A stretch of DNA of 30,000 nt from Sphaeroforma sirkka (taxonomy: Eukaryota; Opisthokonta; Ichthyosporea; Ichthyophonida). Numbering within the stretch: the first letter of the stretch is position 1; each line of letters starts with the position of its first letter. The notes beneath the pieces are model-generated. The model saw nothing but the letters and a program-made list of their open reading frames with translations, ran no database searches and was not told the origin of the DNA. The stretch covers positions 1 to 30,000 of the forward strand of contig LUCW03001025.1 of the NCBI GenBank assembly GCA_001586965.3, written 5' to 3'. Shown here piece after piece: positions 20,429-30,000 of this stretch. Position numbers and translations under genes: made by a program.

Positions 20429-22649
20429 AATTAATAAGCTCCTCTAACTAATTGATCCATCAGCGGAGCAATGTTGCGGAAAACAGCTTTCCGTACAAAA
20501 TCCTTTAGAACTGTGATCTATATCAGAATTGCTGAGCTGCTATCATTATTGGGACGCCAATCACAATATGGATTATAGCCTTGCTTTAGAAAATAGCTTA
20601 TGATAATTTAATTGCAAGAGAATCACTTTCCCAGAGCGCTTTTACGATTGCTGTGATGAGCCTAAGTGAGACACTGTTGATTGCAATTCATTGTGTATAG
20701 TTGGATCACATAGTTTCAGTTCAATTATAGAACACTATTTTCGATTATTCGTTTTCAAGATGTAGCGTTATACCATTAACAAGCACCACTCGTCGAACCA
20801 TAAACGGAGCAATGTTGCGGAAAACAGCTTTCAGTAACATTTAGACTTGCAGTCTAGCTTGAAAATGTACTGGAGAGCTGCTAAGTTTCCTGGGACGCTA
20901 TTCTATTACCAATTGATCCACACTATTTCTTTAGAGAATAGCCAGAGATATACTCAAGTTGAAGAAGTTTTCATTCTCAGATTGCTTTCTAGAACGCCGA
21001 GACTAGCCTGGATAAGACACTGCGGGTTGCATTTAATTCAAGCTTCAACTATAGAAACTATTTTAGACCATTCGTCTTTTTAAGATGCTGCGTAATACAT
21101 TATTAACAAGCGCCACTAGTTGATCCAAACGAAGACATGCTGTGGAAAACATCTTTTCGTATTCTTTAGACCTGCGATCTAATTAAAATCGGTGGGCTGA
21201 TAAATTTCTTACGTCGCTGATCCAGTACCAATTGTTTCACAAGGTAGCAATACAAAGTAGTTAATGGTCGATTAAATTCCAAGAGGATAACACCCACAGA
21301 ATAATTCCTCAATCGCTGAGATGAACCGGGGCGAGACACTACGGATTCCAATTCAGTAAACGTATTTGATAACACAGTTTCAGCTTCAATTATAAACACT
21401 ATTTTGAAATGTTCGCCTTTCAAGGTGTTGCGTTACAACGGTCCGTAACGGTCAGCAAAGGACGACTACCGATCCGATTGGATATGAAACTACCTGGCTC
21501 ACACTACTAGTCAATAATCAAGCGTTCCCATTGGTTAATAGAATGTATTCTACTGCCATCTTAAAATGAATAAGATCATCCCTTTAAACAAACTCCACTA
21601 GGAATAATATTATTTATTTCAAAGGAGTTAAGTTGCAATGTATGTACATATGGTATGACTCTCATAGCCGTCGTAGTGGTTCGCGGAAGATACGGAAAAC
21701 AGCTTTCCATAGATTCCATTAGATCTGCGATCTAAATCAATCACTTGGTGTGCTGCTGAGTATTTTTTTGAGACGCAAATCCAATACCAATTGTTCCATA
21801 GTATTGTTTCAGAAAATGGTCAGTCACTGATTCAGTTCTAAGAGAAGCACACCCCCGGAATGCTTCTTCAATCGCTTAAACGGACCTGGGTCAGATATTA
21901 CGAATTGCAATCCATTGGACGCTGTTCGATCACTTAATTTCATCCTTGATAAGAACACTATTTTCTACTATTCTCCTGTTTTGAAAGTGTTGTTACATTA
22001 TTAACCAGTTGCACTAATTGATCCATGAACGAATGATGTTGCGGAAAACAGCTGTCCGTATTTATTAAATCTGAGATCCACATCGAAATTGGCGGGTTGC
22101 TTAGTTTTTTCGGGCGCCAATATATCACCAATCGATTCACAGTATTGCTTTCAAATATAGCCAGTGACAAGTTCAATTTCAAGAAAAGTACAATCACAGA
22201 ATATTTCATAAATTGGCGAGCTAAACCTGGGTGAGAAACTACGGATGACAATACATTATACATAATTCGATCACAAATTCTCAACATCAATTTTAGAAAT
22301 TTATGGACCTGTCGCCTTTTCGAGGCTTTGACATGTTCTACCCTTTCATAATAGTTTTTTTTTTGGCGCATCCTGTCGGTCTCGTATATAAGACCTCCCG
22401 CTTGTCGATAAAAACTGCCGAACAAGTAGCATTGGCGGGCTGAGAGTGCTCGCATTGCTTAGCTGAGTAATACTACGCATGAAAATTCATGGTACATAGT
22501 TCGATAACGCAGTTTCAGCTTTGATTGTAAAACACTATTGTGGGCTATTCGCCTTTTCAAGTTGCTACTTAACACGATTAGCAAGATTCACTAGTTGATC
22601 CATGACCAGAGCAATGTTGCGGAAAACAGCTTTCCGTAAATGAACCTAG
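20429..22649 (+). repeat. Satellite-like tandem array, unit about 324-349 bp, with a conserved hairpin
   Basis: Six copies of a landmark related to GCGGAAAACAGCTTTCCGTA occur near 20476, 20817, 21141, 21690, 22041 and 22619. Spacings are 341, 324, about 550, about 350 and about 578, so two intervals carry about 200-230 bp extra. Each unit also has a CTGCGATCTA-like block after the landmark, then GGGACGC, CCAATTGNTCCA, AGAATA, GAGACACT, an AGTTTCAGCTTCAATTAT block, CGCCTTTTCAAG and a CACTAGTTGATCCA block leading into the next landmark. CGGAAA-ACAGC-TTTCCG forms a perfect 6-bp stem. Copies are strongly diverged, and no coding frame is shared. In the last long interval the end half of the unit is itself duplicated (about 22258-22340 and 22490-22590) around unrelated sequence. 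Confidence 0.9.
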
Positions 22650-24050
22650 CATATAGTGGTATACATACCAGCAAGAGTCTCAGCTTTCATGATGATGCCA
22701 AACTCTTTATTTTAGCGATTTAAAAACACATATACCAGCTACGATAGTACACGTATTCCAGACGGAAAGCGATACGAAAAGGGGTTCGAGAGATAGACTC
22801 CGTGAATACACAGTGGGAAAGATCACATCAAATGACAAAAAAGAAATAGGCATGATCTTCGAAGTACAAGTGCTCTGCGTTTCACGGCCTTATAGCAAGT
22901 AAACATCAAATATTACAGTAACGGTACAATATTCGAGTACCAGGGCTTTTGATTTACCGAGTAAATGATTGGCTGGATAGATAGATTAGCGATGATAGTT
23001 GAAGACACAAATTACTGAGGAGCACTATATTCGCTGATGAACAAGCTTTCGGATTGTTAAGTATGGTCAGCTCAGTGTGACCCACGCCACCTGGGTTGGC
23101 ACGAGAACTGTTTCGTCTATGTTGCAGTGCACTTCAAGAGCACTATGTGTATGAAACCGAGCACATCCACTTGCAAAAGTGCTGCGAGGAAAACTACATG
23201 ATCCTTAGAAAGCTTTTTGAGTTTGAAAACAACGTTGCTGTCTATCGAGCGACACGGCTGTCGCCTCAGTATACGAGTTTGAAACTAGGTTACAAAAACA
23301 GCAATATATGCTTCAGTTTATCATAAACTCTCATTCATTGCTGGGTCAAAAAAATGTATGGGAGTTTATAGTGCGGCATTTGATTTGGCACACTCGGTGG
23401 CAGAAAGTAGATGAGTACATCAATTTCAGTACAAACATTAGATACAAGTGCTTTTATTGCTTTTAATTTTTGGGAGCGAGCGAGCTTCAATACAAAGTCG
23501 TGACTTGCCCGGTAATAATTATATCGGTTGAGATTTGCGCATCGCCAGTTCTTCATACGTTTATTTGTGAATGATGGCACGCACCATACAATTTAGCCAA
23601 GATTTTGAGTTTTCATATTGTGCTGCAAGATCCATTTTAAGTAAGCATTGGAGGTACGTCTACGTTATCACCGGACAGGCCTATGCCAAGCGGGTGGTAC
23701 GGATATTGGGCTGCTTGTCGCACTTAGAAGTGATGATTTGCAGCAAATATCATACAAACTGGGCAACAATGCCGACCAAATGTGCTAAAAAACAAACAAA
23801 CTGCAAGCTACACTGTCGTTATCATAAAGCGAATCATATAAGCATATTATGGAGTGATCGAAGGAGATTTTTTTTCACAGAAAATGCTAGCGCAAGTAGT
23901 CACAAATTTGTAGTACACAACAACATGCATAATGAGTAGCAACAGATGAACCTTGATGCTAAAAACAAACAAAAAATACAGTAAAATATACAAGGAGCTC
24001 GAAAGCCAATTTTATCAGTGTAATTATGACGGAACCAAAAAATCTTGTGC
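22650..24050. other. Region beyond the eIF2 beta stop; 3' flank and intergenic
   Basis: Similarity to the tandem array stops at about 22649. The part next to 24050 should contain the 3' untranslated region of the minus-strand eIF2 beta gene. AATAAA on the minus strand (TTTATT on plus) occurs at about 23453 and 23560, but which one, if either, is used cannot be told. Plus-strand frames at 23096-23326 and 23571-23939 (122 codons) have no recognised domain and are not called. Confidence 0.4.
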
Positions 24051-27000
24051 TTACTGGGCGGCACGGATCTTCGCACGCTTGGTGGTGATGGCTTGGAAAC
24101 CGGAGTGGATGGTTGCCACGGAACACTGGGCACCACACGACTGCAAATATTTTTTTTGGAAAAAAAAATGATGAGTGATTATTCTACGTAGCAACAAAGA
24201 TCTGAAGGGAAAATTAATTAAACAAGCGGTGATGAAACGAAATGGAGACTGTTCACATCACACATCAAAATATTTGAGCAATTAGGCGAATTCGATGTAT
24301 GTCAGGGTCAGCTGGTACTGAGACATGCACATGCGTCCATGTTTGTACCAAGACTACTCACTTCACACTGCTAAACCCAAAACATATATAGCCAAACCAC
24401 CGTAGATACGCTCGTACGTAAACATGTCTCATACGTAGGCAGTTATCCAACCCTGTGCATATAACACATAGGCGAAGGGTTTGAATGTCGATTCAATCTC
24501 AAACCTTGGATACGCGTAAACATAACTACGCTCCTATACATATACATGATACGTATATAAGAAACATGCGTGTCAATACAACCCACCTCGCATTGCAGGA
24601 AGAACAGACGATTGTCTTTGGTGAGGATAGTATCGGGGGACCGACACGTATGACATGACACATATTCTCCTGTGGAAATAAAATTTTACAATGTGACATT
24701 ATGAGAGAAGTATAATTCGAGATATGAAAATCACAGCCCTGTGATCTGAGGAAGAGCGTTAAACAGCAGACTATATGCACAAGCAATGACTATAGAAATC
24801 GTAATCCTGTTATAAAAGTTTAAAATCATGAAATAGAACGAGCAGATGGGACTGTTTGAGTATGCTGAGCAGTATGGGAACATACGGAAGCACAACAGTT
24901 TATACGTAAACGAATTGAACAATGCAATACACATATGTAATAATTACAAAACGAACTCGCACATGGACAGGGTGGACCTTAAACTGTTATAAACTCATCA
25001 GCACATCCTTGACATCCTTCTTCTCAGAAAGCACACATACAAGAATGTATCTAAGTTTCTACACAGAGATATACCAGATATACACAACTAAATCCACACA
25101 CATACACAGCGCATAAAATTACCCATATACACAAATCAGTTTAATATATGATATCACGCACGTGCGTATGCATCTAGAGATACACTACTATTGTATACTC
25201 ATCCGCAAAGATTCTACCCATTGAAGTAAGGCATGAGAACGCATGTGAACTTACGGATATACGATCGCAGCACATTCTCGATCTGCTTCTGCTGGAAACG
25301 TCCTTTGATGACCAATTTACTGTCACCATCGATCGAACCAGTAGTACCCAACTCCGAGAGTGCGTATGCCATCACGTGGTCGGGCAGACGGTGCACTCTG
25401 TTGAGTTATTCCAGGTTATACATGTCGGCATTTGCAAGAGTATTTAAAATTGTATATGCATATATATATATATAAATATATATATATAACGTGCAGATAT
25501 ATGTTACAGTTATAAAATACTTCTTTGGATAGTGCACGCAGTTGAGATGGTGCTTATGCCGTCATATGACTGGATATTCGATATGCGCTATGGTTTTATA
25601 TGAGGTCGGGCAGATAGTAAAACGTTTGGTATATCACAAAATCCAAATAAGACAATATCTAATTTAGACCGTATGTGCGCCAGTACATGATCGGACAGAT
25701 ACTAGACTCCATGTGACTATTCTGGATTGTATACGTGCAAAGTGGCTGTGAGCGGATTCGCAAGTAATGTACATGTGGACATGTATTGTATACCACAGTA
25801 TGCCAAACAAAGAACTTGCTATCAACTGCCGACACGCGCTTGCCATCAAGCGATCGAGCAGAGCCTATACTCTGCCGAGTGGATTTACATTCTGATCAAG
25901 CTTACGGTTGGCTCTAGAGAATCACAGTATCCACTTGTCAACTTCGAAGACGTAACGATACGAACGAACTTATAAAGGCTACGCCAAAGCTGAATACCTG
26001 TTGAGAAGCGGCATACATGGATGGGATACGCACACGCACATACTAAAACACGAAGCTAAACCCGTGTATCCTCCAGAAAACGGCCCTTAGCACGAGCAAA
26101 GTATATCGTTTTGGGTTGTTTAGCTGCTGCATAGATGTACTGGCTGGTGTGTGTGCGTGTGTGCGCCCTAGATTCTTATCGTACAAACAAGCGTGGGGGA
26201 GAGTTGCAACTTACACGCGCGTTTACACGTACAAGCAAGCACAACGGTGTAAGTACATATATACACAAGTATACACAACAGTGCACACATATACATACAT
26301 GCACAAACATAGACAACAGGGTACATACATACATACGTATAAAAACATGCGCAACAGTAAAACACTCGACTTACTGCTTGCAAATCTCGACGAAATTGAC
26401 AAAACCTGTACGCTTTGTTCCTATTCGAACAATCTGTGGCGGTCGTACGGTCACACGCTTCCTCTCTCCCGCAGCACTGTCTGGATTACGTTGCTTCATG
26501 GTTTGGTATACACGTGCTAGAAGGTCCTCGTATGCATATTCGCGTTCACAATCCTGCAAGGTAGTGTGTGCATATGTTAGAAACCCACAACGGACGGCTC
26601 CTCCTGCGAGTAGGTGACTATACGAAAAGACCAATACACAGATCCACTAGATACACGGATTCAGAGGATCCACTAACATAGTTCATGCCCACTCGCACAC
26701 ATTGGCAGGCAGCTCTGATCGGTGTCAACCGTTGCTATACACTCATGTTGGTTATCGACTTAAATCATCGGTACACACCTGAGCCCAAATGCTCTTCTCC
26801 TTAGTATCGTCGGCATCGTCTTCTAACAAAGCATCTCCTCCTTCGTCTTCATCCAAGAACGCAAGATCCTATCGAACAAGGAAAAAGAAAAAGATTTAGG
26901 TTTAAAATTTCATATGTAAGTTGGTAAATAAATGATGAGTATATATATGACACAGACACGGGCCGTCAAATATAGGACTAACCAAATTTACGTCATTGCC

Positions 27001-29821
27001 GATGTGTAGGGTGTAATAAAATATATAATAAATGAATAAAAAAAACTTAAGACACCAATTTCAAACTTATATGTACACCACATAATTATATATATTTATG
27101 TATACATGGACACACATACTTTTGTAGGTTAAAGAGAAATGAAATGTTTTATTGCACGAAATATAGAACATGTCCCGTTTGCGATACTTGCTGTGACTCA
27201 AACGAGGCGGCGTACACTTGTACGTTGATTAATAGGTCAATGTTGTCAAAGAAACACATGGTACTACGTATTTGCTATGCTACATGGACTATAGAATACA
27301 CAAGCTAATATATATAGTCGCATATATACAATACAATACATACGAAGCCGAGACTTGGCATCACACTGATACATGGTGCGCAAGAGTGCAAAGACGACCG
27401 AGTCGCACATTGAATCAAATTCAACCGCACGCTTGGATATGCATACCCAATTGCTCAGATACTTCGTTTGTATTGACATACACACATTTGTTTGGTGTGT
27501 GCGCGTATACGAATCAGCAAAGGCGTGCCCCACACTTTAACAACAGATAAACACCGAGGTGACCTCCCTCCCTTTCTTATCATCTGCGCGATATAGCACG
27601 AAAGTGATAGAAGACGTTGTCTGGTCTTGTTTACAAACAGAAACAGTACGAATGAGATATCCGTGGAATATATATCTACAGATACCCGACGAAACATAGG
27701 TACGTACACTGCCGCCCGTGCCTAATATATATATATATATTGGCACAAAAATCTTGTATGTCCTCCTTATCCGCGAAACCGCACTCTATGCCTTTCATAT
27801 CCAATTACACACCTTTTTCTTTTTCTTCTTCTTCTTCTTGGTCAACTCCAAATCCGCACCCTCTACTTCTTCCGTTTCCTCAGCCACGGGCTCAGCCTGT
27901 TTCTTTGGCGCGTCAAAGTCTCCGAAATCGGCAGGCGCCGTTTTCTTTTTGCGCTTCTTCTTGCCACCGAATGAGAGATCAATATCACCTACGGCTACGG
28001 TGGAGTGTATTTTTATATGGGCATGGATGAGTGTTAGGCGTATAGAAAAAAGTGTGCTTGGTAGTTTGCATATGTATGAATTAACGTAGATATATAGCCA
28101 CGGTTAACAGGCAATTGTACAAAGGGTTTTTGGTACGTACATGGTGATGATAACGATTTATTTATGCAAAATAAACTGTGAGTAAACTATAGAAGCACAA
28201 TACATGACTACTGAAATGGATATGACAACGCCTGGAATCACGAGTGCATACGCGAGCCTATATATCCTTATGTTGCCATGGCAAATAAATTCTATCGAAC
28301 ACAGAGGCTCTAGGGTACAAAACCCCTAAGTGCTATAATTCGTCTACGCCATCAGTTGTTGCTACTATGAACAAAGACAAATAGTTATAGCTAAAACGTA
28401 CATGTAATCTTTCACGATTTGCAATGTCCTCGTAGCCAAGCTTGCGATGCGGAATGTGATAGATTGAGACGACGTGCACAAGTTTGTGATATATATATAC
28501 ATACTAAAATATATACAAGCGGGTGCATCAGATGGAAGGATTTATGCGTACGATTATCAGCGCTTTGTATGCCAATAAACAACAATCTAATCGTGAGGGA
28601 CGTAAATACCCAACAAGTTCGTTTGCCGACACCATGATAAGTAAATACAAATAGTAATCGAGTTCAAGACCGTATAGACACATAAACTCGTTACCCAAAT
28701 GTTCATTTAGTGTGATTTTCAACGTGGACCATCAAATCTAGATATCTAGACAACAGGGTAACTCGAGTGCACGTATCCAATCTGCGACGCTCTTGTGGTT
28801 AAAAAATCACTTTATGGCAATGGGGTGCTTTCGTTTGGTCGCGACATGGTGGCGATGGATAGAATACAGAAAGTCAACCAACCCGTCAAAGTAGTCAGGA
28901 AGTCGACGACATATACACACAGAAGTTGACAAGCGCGATCACAAAAGAAAAAGAGTCCGTGTCCCTATTTTCAATAGACAACGAGGGAGTGAGAGGGAGT
29001 GTGTATATATGCACATACAGCGAATAGGTAGCTCTCTACAGTACTAATCTACTATAACATAGCAATACAGTATAAAAACCCAGGTCGATGTAGTGGAATT
29101 ATGTATATACAAACAAATTGATGTGCACGTAGAACATAATAAATTAAATGTATGTTAGTATTATAGCTGAGTGAACAAACATCCACAGAAACTATTGATG
29201 TGAGTACCTGGCTATAAAAAATATGACACATATGAACAAATAGACAAGTACATGTTCCGTTTAGGTATTTATATATATATTTGTATACATACACAACCAC
29301 ACCCACCACTACAAATGAACACATGAATTTCTATCCTTACCATATACATGAGATATAGAGATACACGCTTACACACAAATACATACATACATCACGTATT
29401 CATACATATAATTGCAGTTGCATTTACAGTTGCGTTTACAAATACGTTTACAATTGCATTTACAATTGCAATACGATTCATTTATAATTGCATTTTCAAT
29501 TATTTATATATACATATACACAGACATAAATACATACATACAAACATTTACACACACACACACATATATATATATATATGCATACTTACATACACATAAA
29601 TATACCTCGATGCAGATATGAAAACCTACTCAAGTCCACAAACACCTACCAGCTGCGACCTCTTCCACGGCATTTGTGACTGCCTCTGCGGCACCTTCCA
29701 CAACACCTTCGGCTGTGGTATTGCCAGCAGTATCAGCATCGAAGTTAGGAAGTGTCTTTTTCTTTTTCTTCTTCTTGGTGGTGGACAGATCGAAGAAATC
29801 TGCGGGTGTATCGTCTGCCAT
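24051..29821 (-). CDS. EIF2S2: Translation initiation factor eIF2 subunit beta, seven exons
   Basis: The product is the beta subunit of eIF2, the GTP-dependent cytoplasmic complex that brings Met-tRNAi to the 40S ribosome. Coding exons in order of transcription are 29821-29650, 27988-27813, 26868-26779, 26553-26375, 25397-25255, 24669-24587 and 24140-24051 (933 nt, 310 residues, stop TAA). Every intron is GT-AG (donors GTAGGT, GTGTGT, GTGTGT, GTAAGT, GTAAGT, GTGGGT) and all phases join in frame.

The N-terminal third carries three lysine blocks, K16-K22, K67-K73 (with R70) and K108-K116, the sites known to bind eIF5 and eIF2B epsilon. The core includes [32 protein letters not shown] and [20 protein letters not shown]. 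The zinc ribbon uses C259, C262, C280 and C283 and ends [16 protein letters not shown]. Length is close to human (333) and yeast (285). Start context is ATCATGG with A at -3 and G at +4. No break is seen, so this is a functional single-locus housekeeping gene. Confidence 0.97.
24141..24586 (-). other. eIF2 beta intron 6 (446 bp)
   Basis: Donor GTGGGT at 24586 and acceptor TTTGCAG ending at 24141. It interrupts the zinc ribbon between its third and fourth cysteines (C280-E281 | S282-C283), in phase 0. No gene or repeat of note lies inside. Confidence 0.93.
24670..25254 (-). other. eIF2 beta intron 5 (585 bp)
   Basis: Donor GTAAGT at 25254 and acceptor TTCCACAG ending at 24670. It splits the Arg254 codon (C | GA) just before the zinc ribbon. 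Content is AT-rich with no nested gene recognised. Confidence 0.93.
25398..26374 (-). other. eIF2 beta intron 4 (977 bp) with TA and CA/ACAT microsatellites
   Basis: Donor GTAAGT at 26374 and acceptor CAACAG ending at 25398, splitting the Gln206 codon (CA | A). It contains a TA run at about 25460-25488 and a CA/ACAT-rich tract at about 26215-26345. Open frames here on both strands (for example plus 26116-26520 and 26135-26617) come from the simple repeats and run over the adjacent exon; they are not genes. Confidence 0.93.
26554..26778 (-). other. eIF2 beta intron 3 (225 bp)
   Basis: Donor GTGTGT at 26778 and acceptor CCTTGCAG ending at 26554, phase 0. This is the shortest intron of the gene and holds nothing else recognisable. 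It separates the small acidic exon (residues 117-146, ending SIWAQ) from the core exon starting [10 protein letters not shown]. Confidence 0.93.
26869..27812 (-). other. eIF2 beta intron 2 (944 bp)
   Basis: Donor GTGTGT at 27812 directly after the third lysine block, and acceptor GTTCGATAG ending at 26869 preceded by a strong pyrimidine tract (CTTTTTCTTTTTCC). Phase 0. A TA run at about 27724-27740 lies near the donor end. Open frames within it on both strands have no motif. Confidence 0.93.
27989..29649 (-). other. eIF2 beta intron 1 (1661 bp), microsatellite-rich
   Basis: Donor GTAGGT at 29649 and acceptor GCCGTAG ending at 27989, splitting the Gly58 codon (G | GT). It separates the first lysine block from the second and third. 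It includes the 12-bp repeat and simple-repeat cluster at about 29340-29600. No nested gene was recognised. Confidence 0.93.
29340..29600. repeat. 12-bp repeat plus ACAT, CA and TA microsatellites in eIF2 beta intron 1
   Basis: ACAT-type steps from about 29370 give way to about five 12-bp units of TTGCATTTACAA type (about 29411-29475, variants TTGCGTTTACAA and TACGTTTACAA). These are followed by further ACAT steps, a CA run (about 29550-29564) and a TA run (about 29565-29580). Frames of 69-83 codons on the plus strand are produced by the repeats. Confidence 0.9.
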
Positions 29822-30000
29822 GATTGCGATTGGTTATGTATATGGGTATGGAGGTGGATTGTATAGAAACGAGAATGTGTATATGTATGTATGGCAAAAC
29901 TATATACGTATATGTTTTCGTAGATAATACTTGTGGCGTATATGTAACGATAAGACTATCCTTCGGCCTGTATGTCATTTGTGAGCGTAGCGCATATTCT
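29822..30000 (-). promoter_or_regulatory. 5' flank of eIF2 beta gene
   Basis: These 179 bases upstream of the ATG must hold the 5' untranslated region and probably part of the promoter. The bases just before the ATG on the minus strand read CCAATCGCAATC. No TATA box, initiator or upstream open frame of note can be assigned, and the window ends before the full promoter is visible. Confidence 0.4.

Noticed and set aside
22783-22795. GGTTCGAGA resembling a tRNA B box
   Set aside because: The box lacks the trailing CC, and no A box or acceptor-stem pairing was found at the right distance.
23571-23939. Plus-strand frame of 122 codons downstream of eIF2 beta
   Set aside because: No domain is recognised, it lies in probable 3' flanking DNA of the opposite-strand gene, and the sequence is lysine/asparagine-rich as expected for AT-rich noncoding DNA.
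26116-26617. Two long plus-strand frames over eIF2 beta exon 4 and intron 4
   Set aside because: They are antisense to a confirmed exon and extended by the CA/ACAT microsatellite. The minus strand gives an exact eIF2 beta exon with proper splice sites.

Overview
The window looks like nuclear DNA of a eukaryote with large, repeat-rich intergenic spaces and long, microsatellite-filled spliceosomal introns. Only two protein-coding genes can be supported. The clearest is an intact seven-exon gene for translation initiation factor eIF2 subunit beta on the minus strand (24051-29821). Its C-terminal zinc ribbon and tail read more like animal eIF2beta than plant or fungal versions. A unicellular relative of animals, such as an ichthyosporean, is therefore a reasonable guess, but this is inference from one protein.

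Layout: 1-366 is simple sequence (TATG-type, then TG-rich). 367-1298 holds nothing recognised. A run of about five 25-nt repeats (1299-1430) sits just upstream of a plus-strand gene for a large multi-pass membrane protein. That gene is counted from the ATG at 1843 and ends at 4236. It has a long Ser/Thr- and acid-rich N-terminal half carrying a paired CxxC motif, and a C-terminal half with seven or eight hydrophobic segments. Its open frame extends upstream to 1579, and an earlier in-frame ATG at 1468 is separated from it by one TGA. A 22-bp minisatellite (4376-4529) follows the gene. From about 4530 to 24050 there is no gene I can name.

That 19.5-kb stretch is full of short tandem arrays with different unit lengths: about 98 bp (6118-6543), 339 bp (8055-8715), 32 bp (11621-11684), about 155 bp (12028-12312), about 311-329 bp (16612-17200), and a satellite-like array of about 324-349 bp (about 20429-22649) whose units each carry a short GGAAA/TTTCC-type hairpin. 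One GC-richer, fairly open block (about 18690-20350) ends in AATAAA plus an A-rich tail and is of unknown origin.

The two genes have no evident functional link: one is core translation machinery, the other a membrane or receptor-like protein. I did not find a convincing multi-gene undescribed system. The most interesting leads are the membrane protein with its unusual N-terminus and in-frame TGA, and the hairpin-bearing tandem array.
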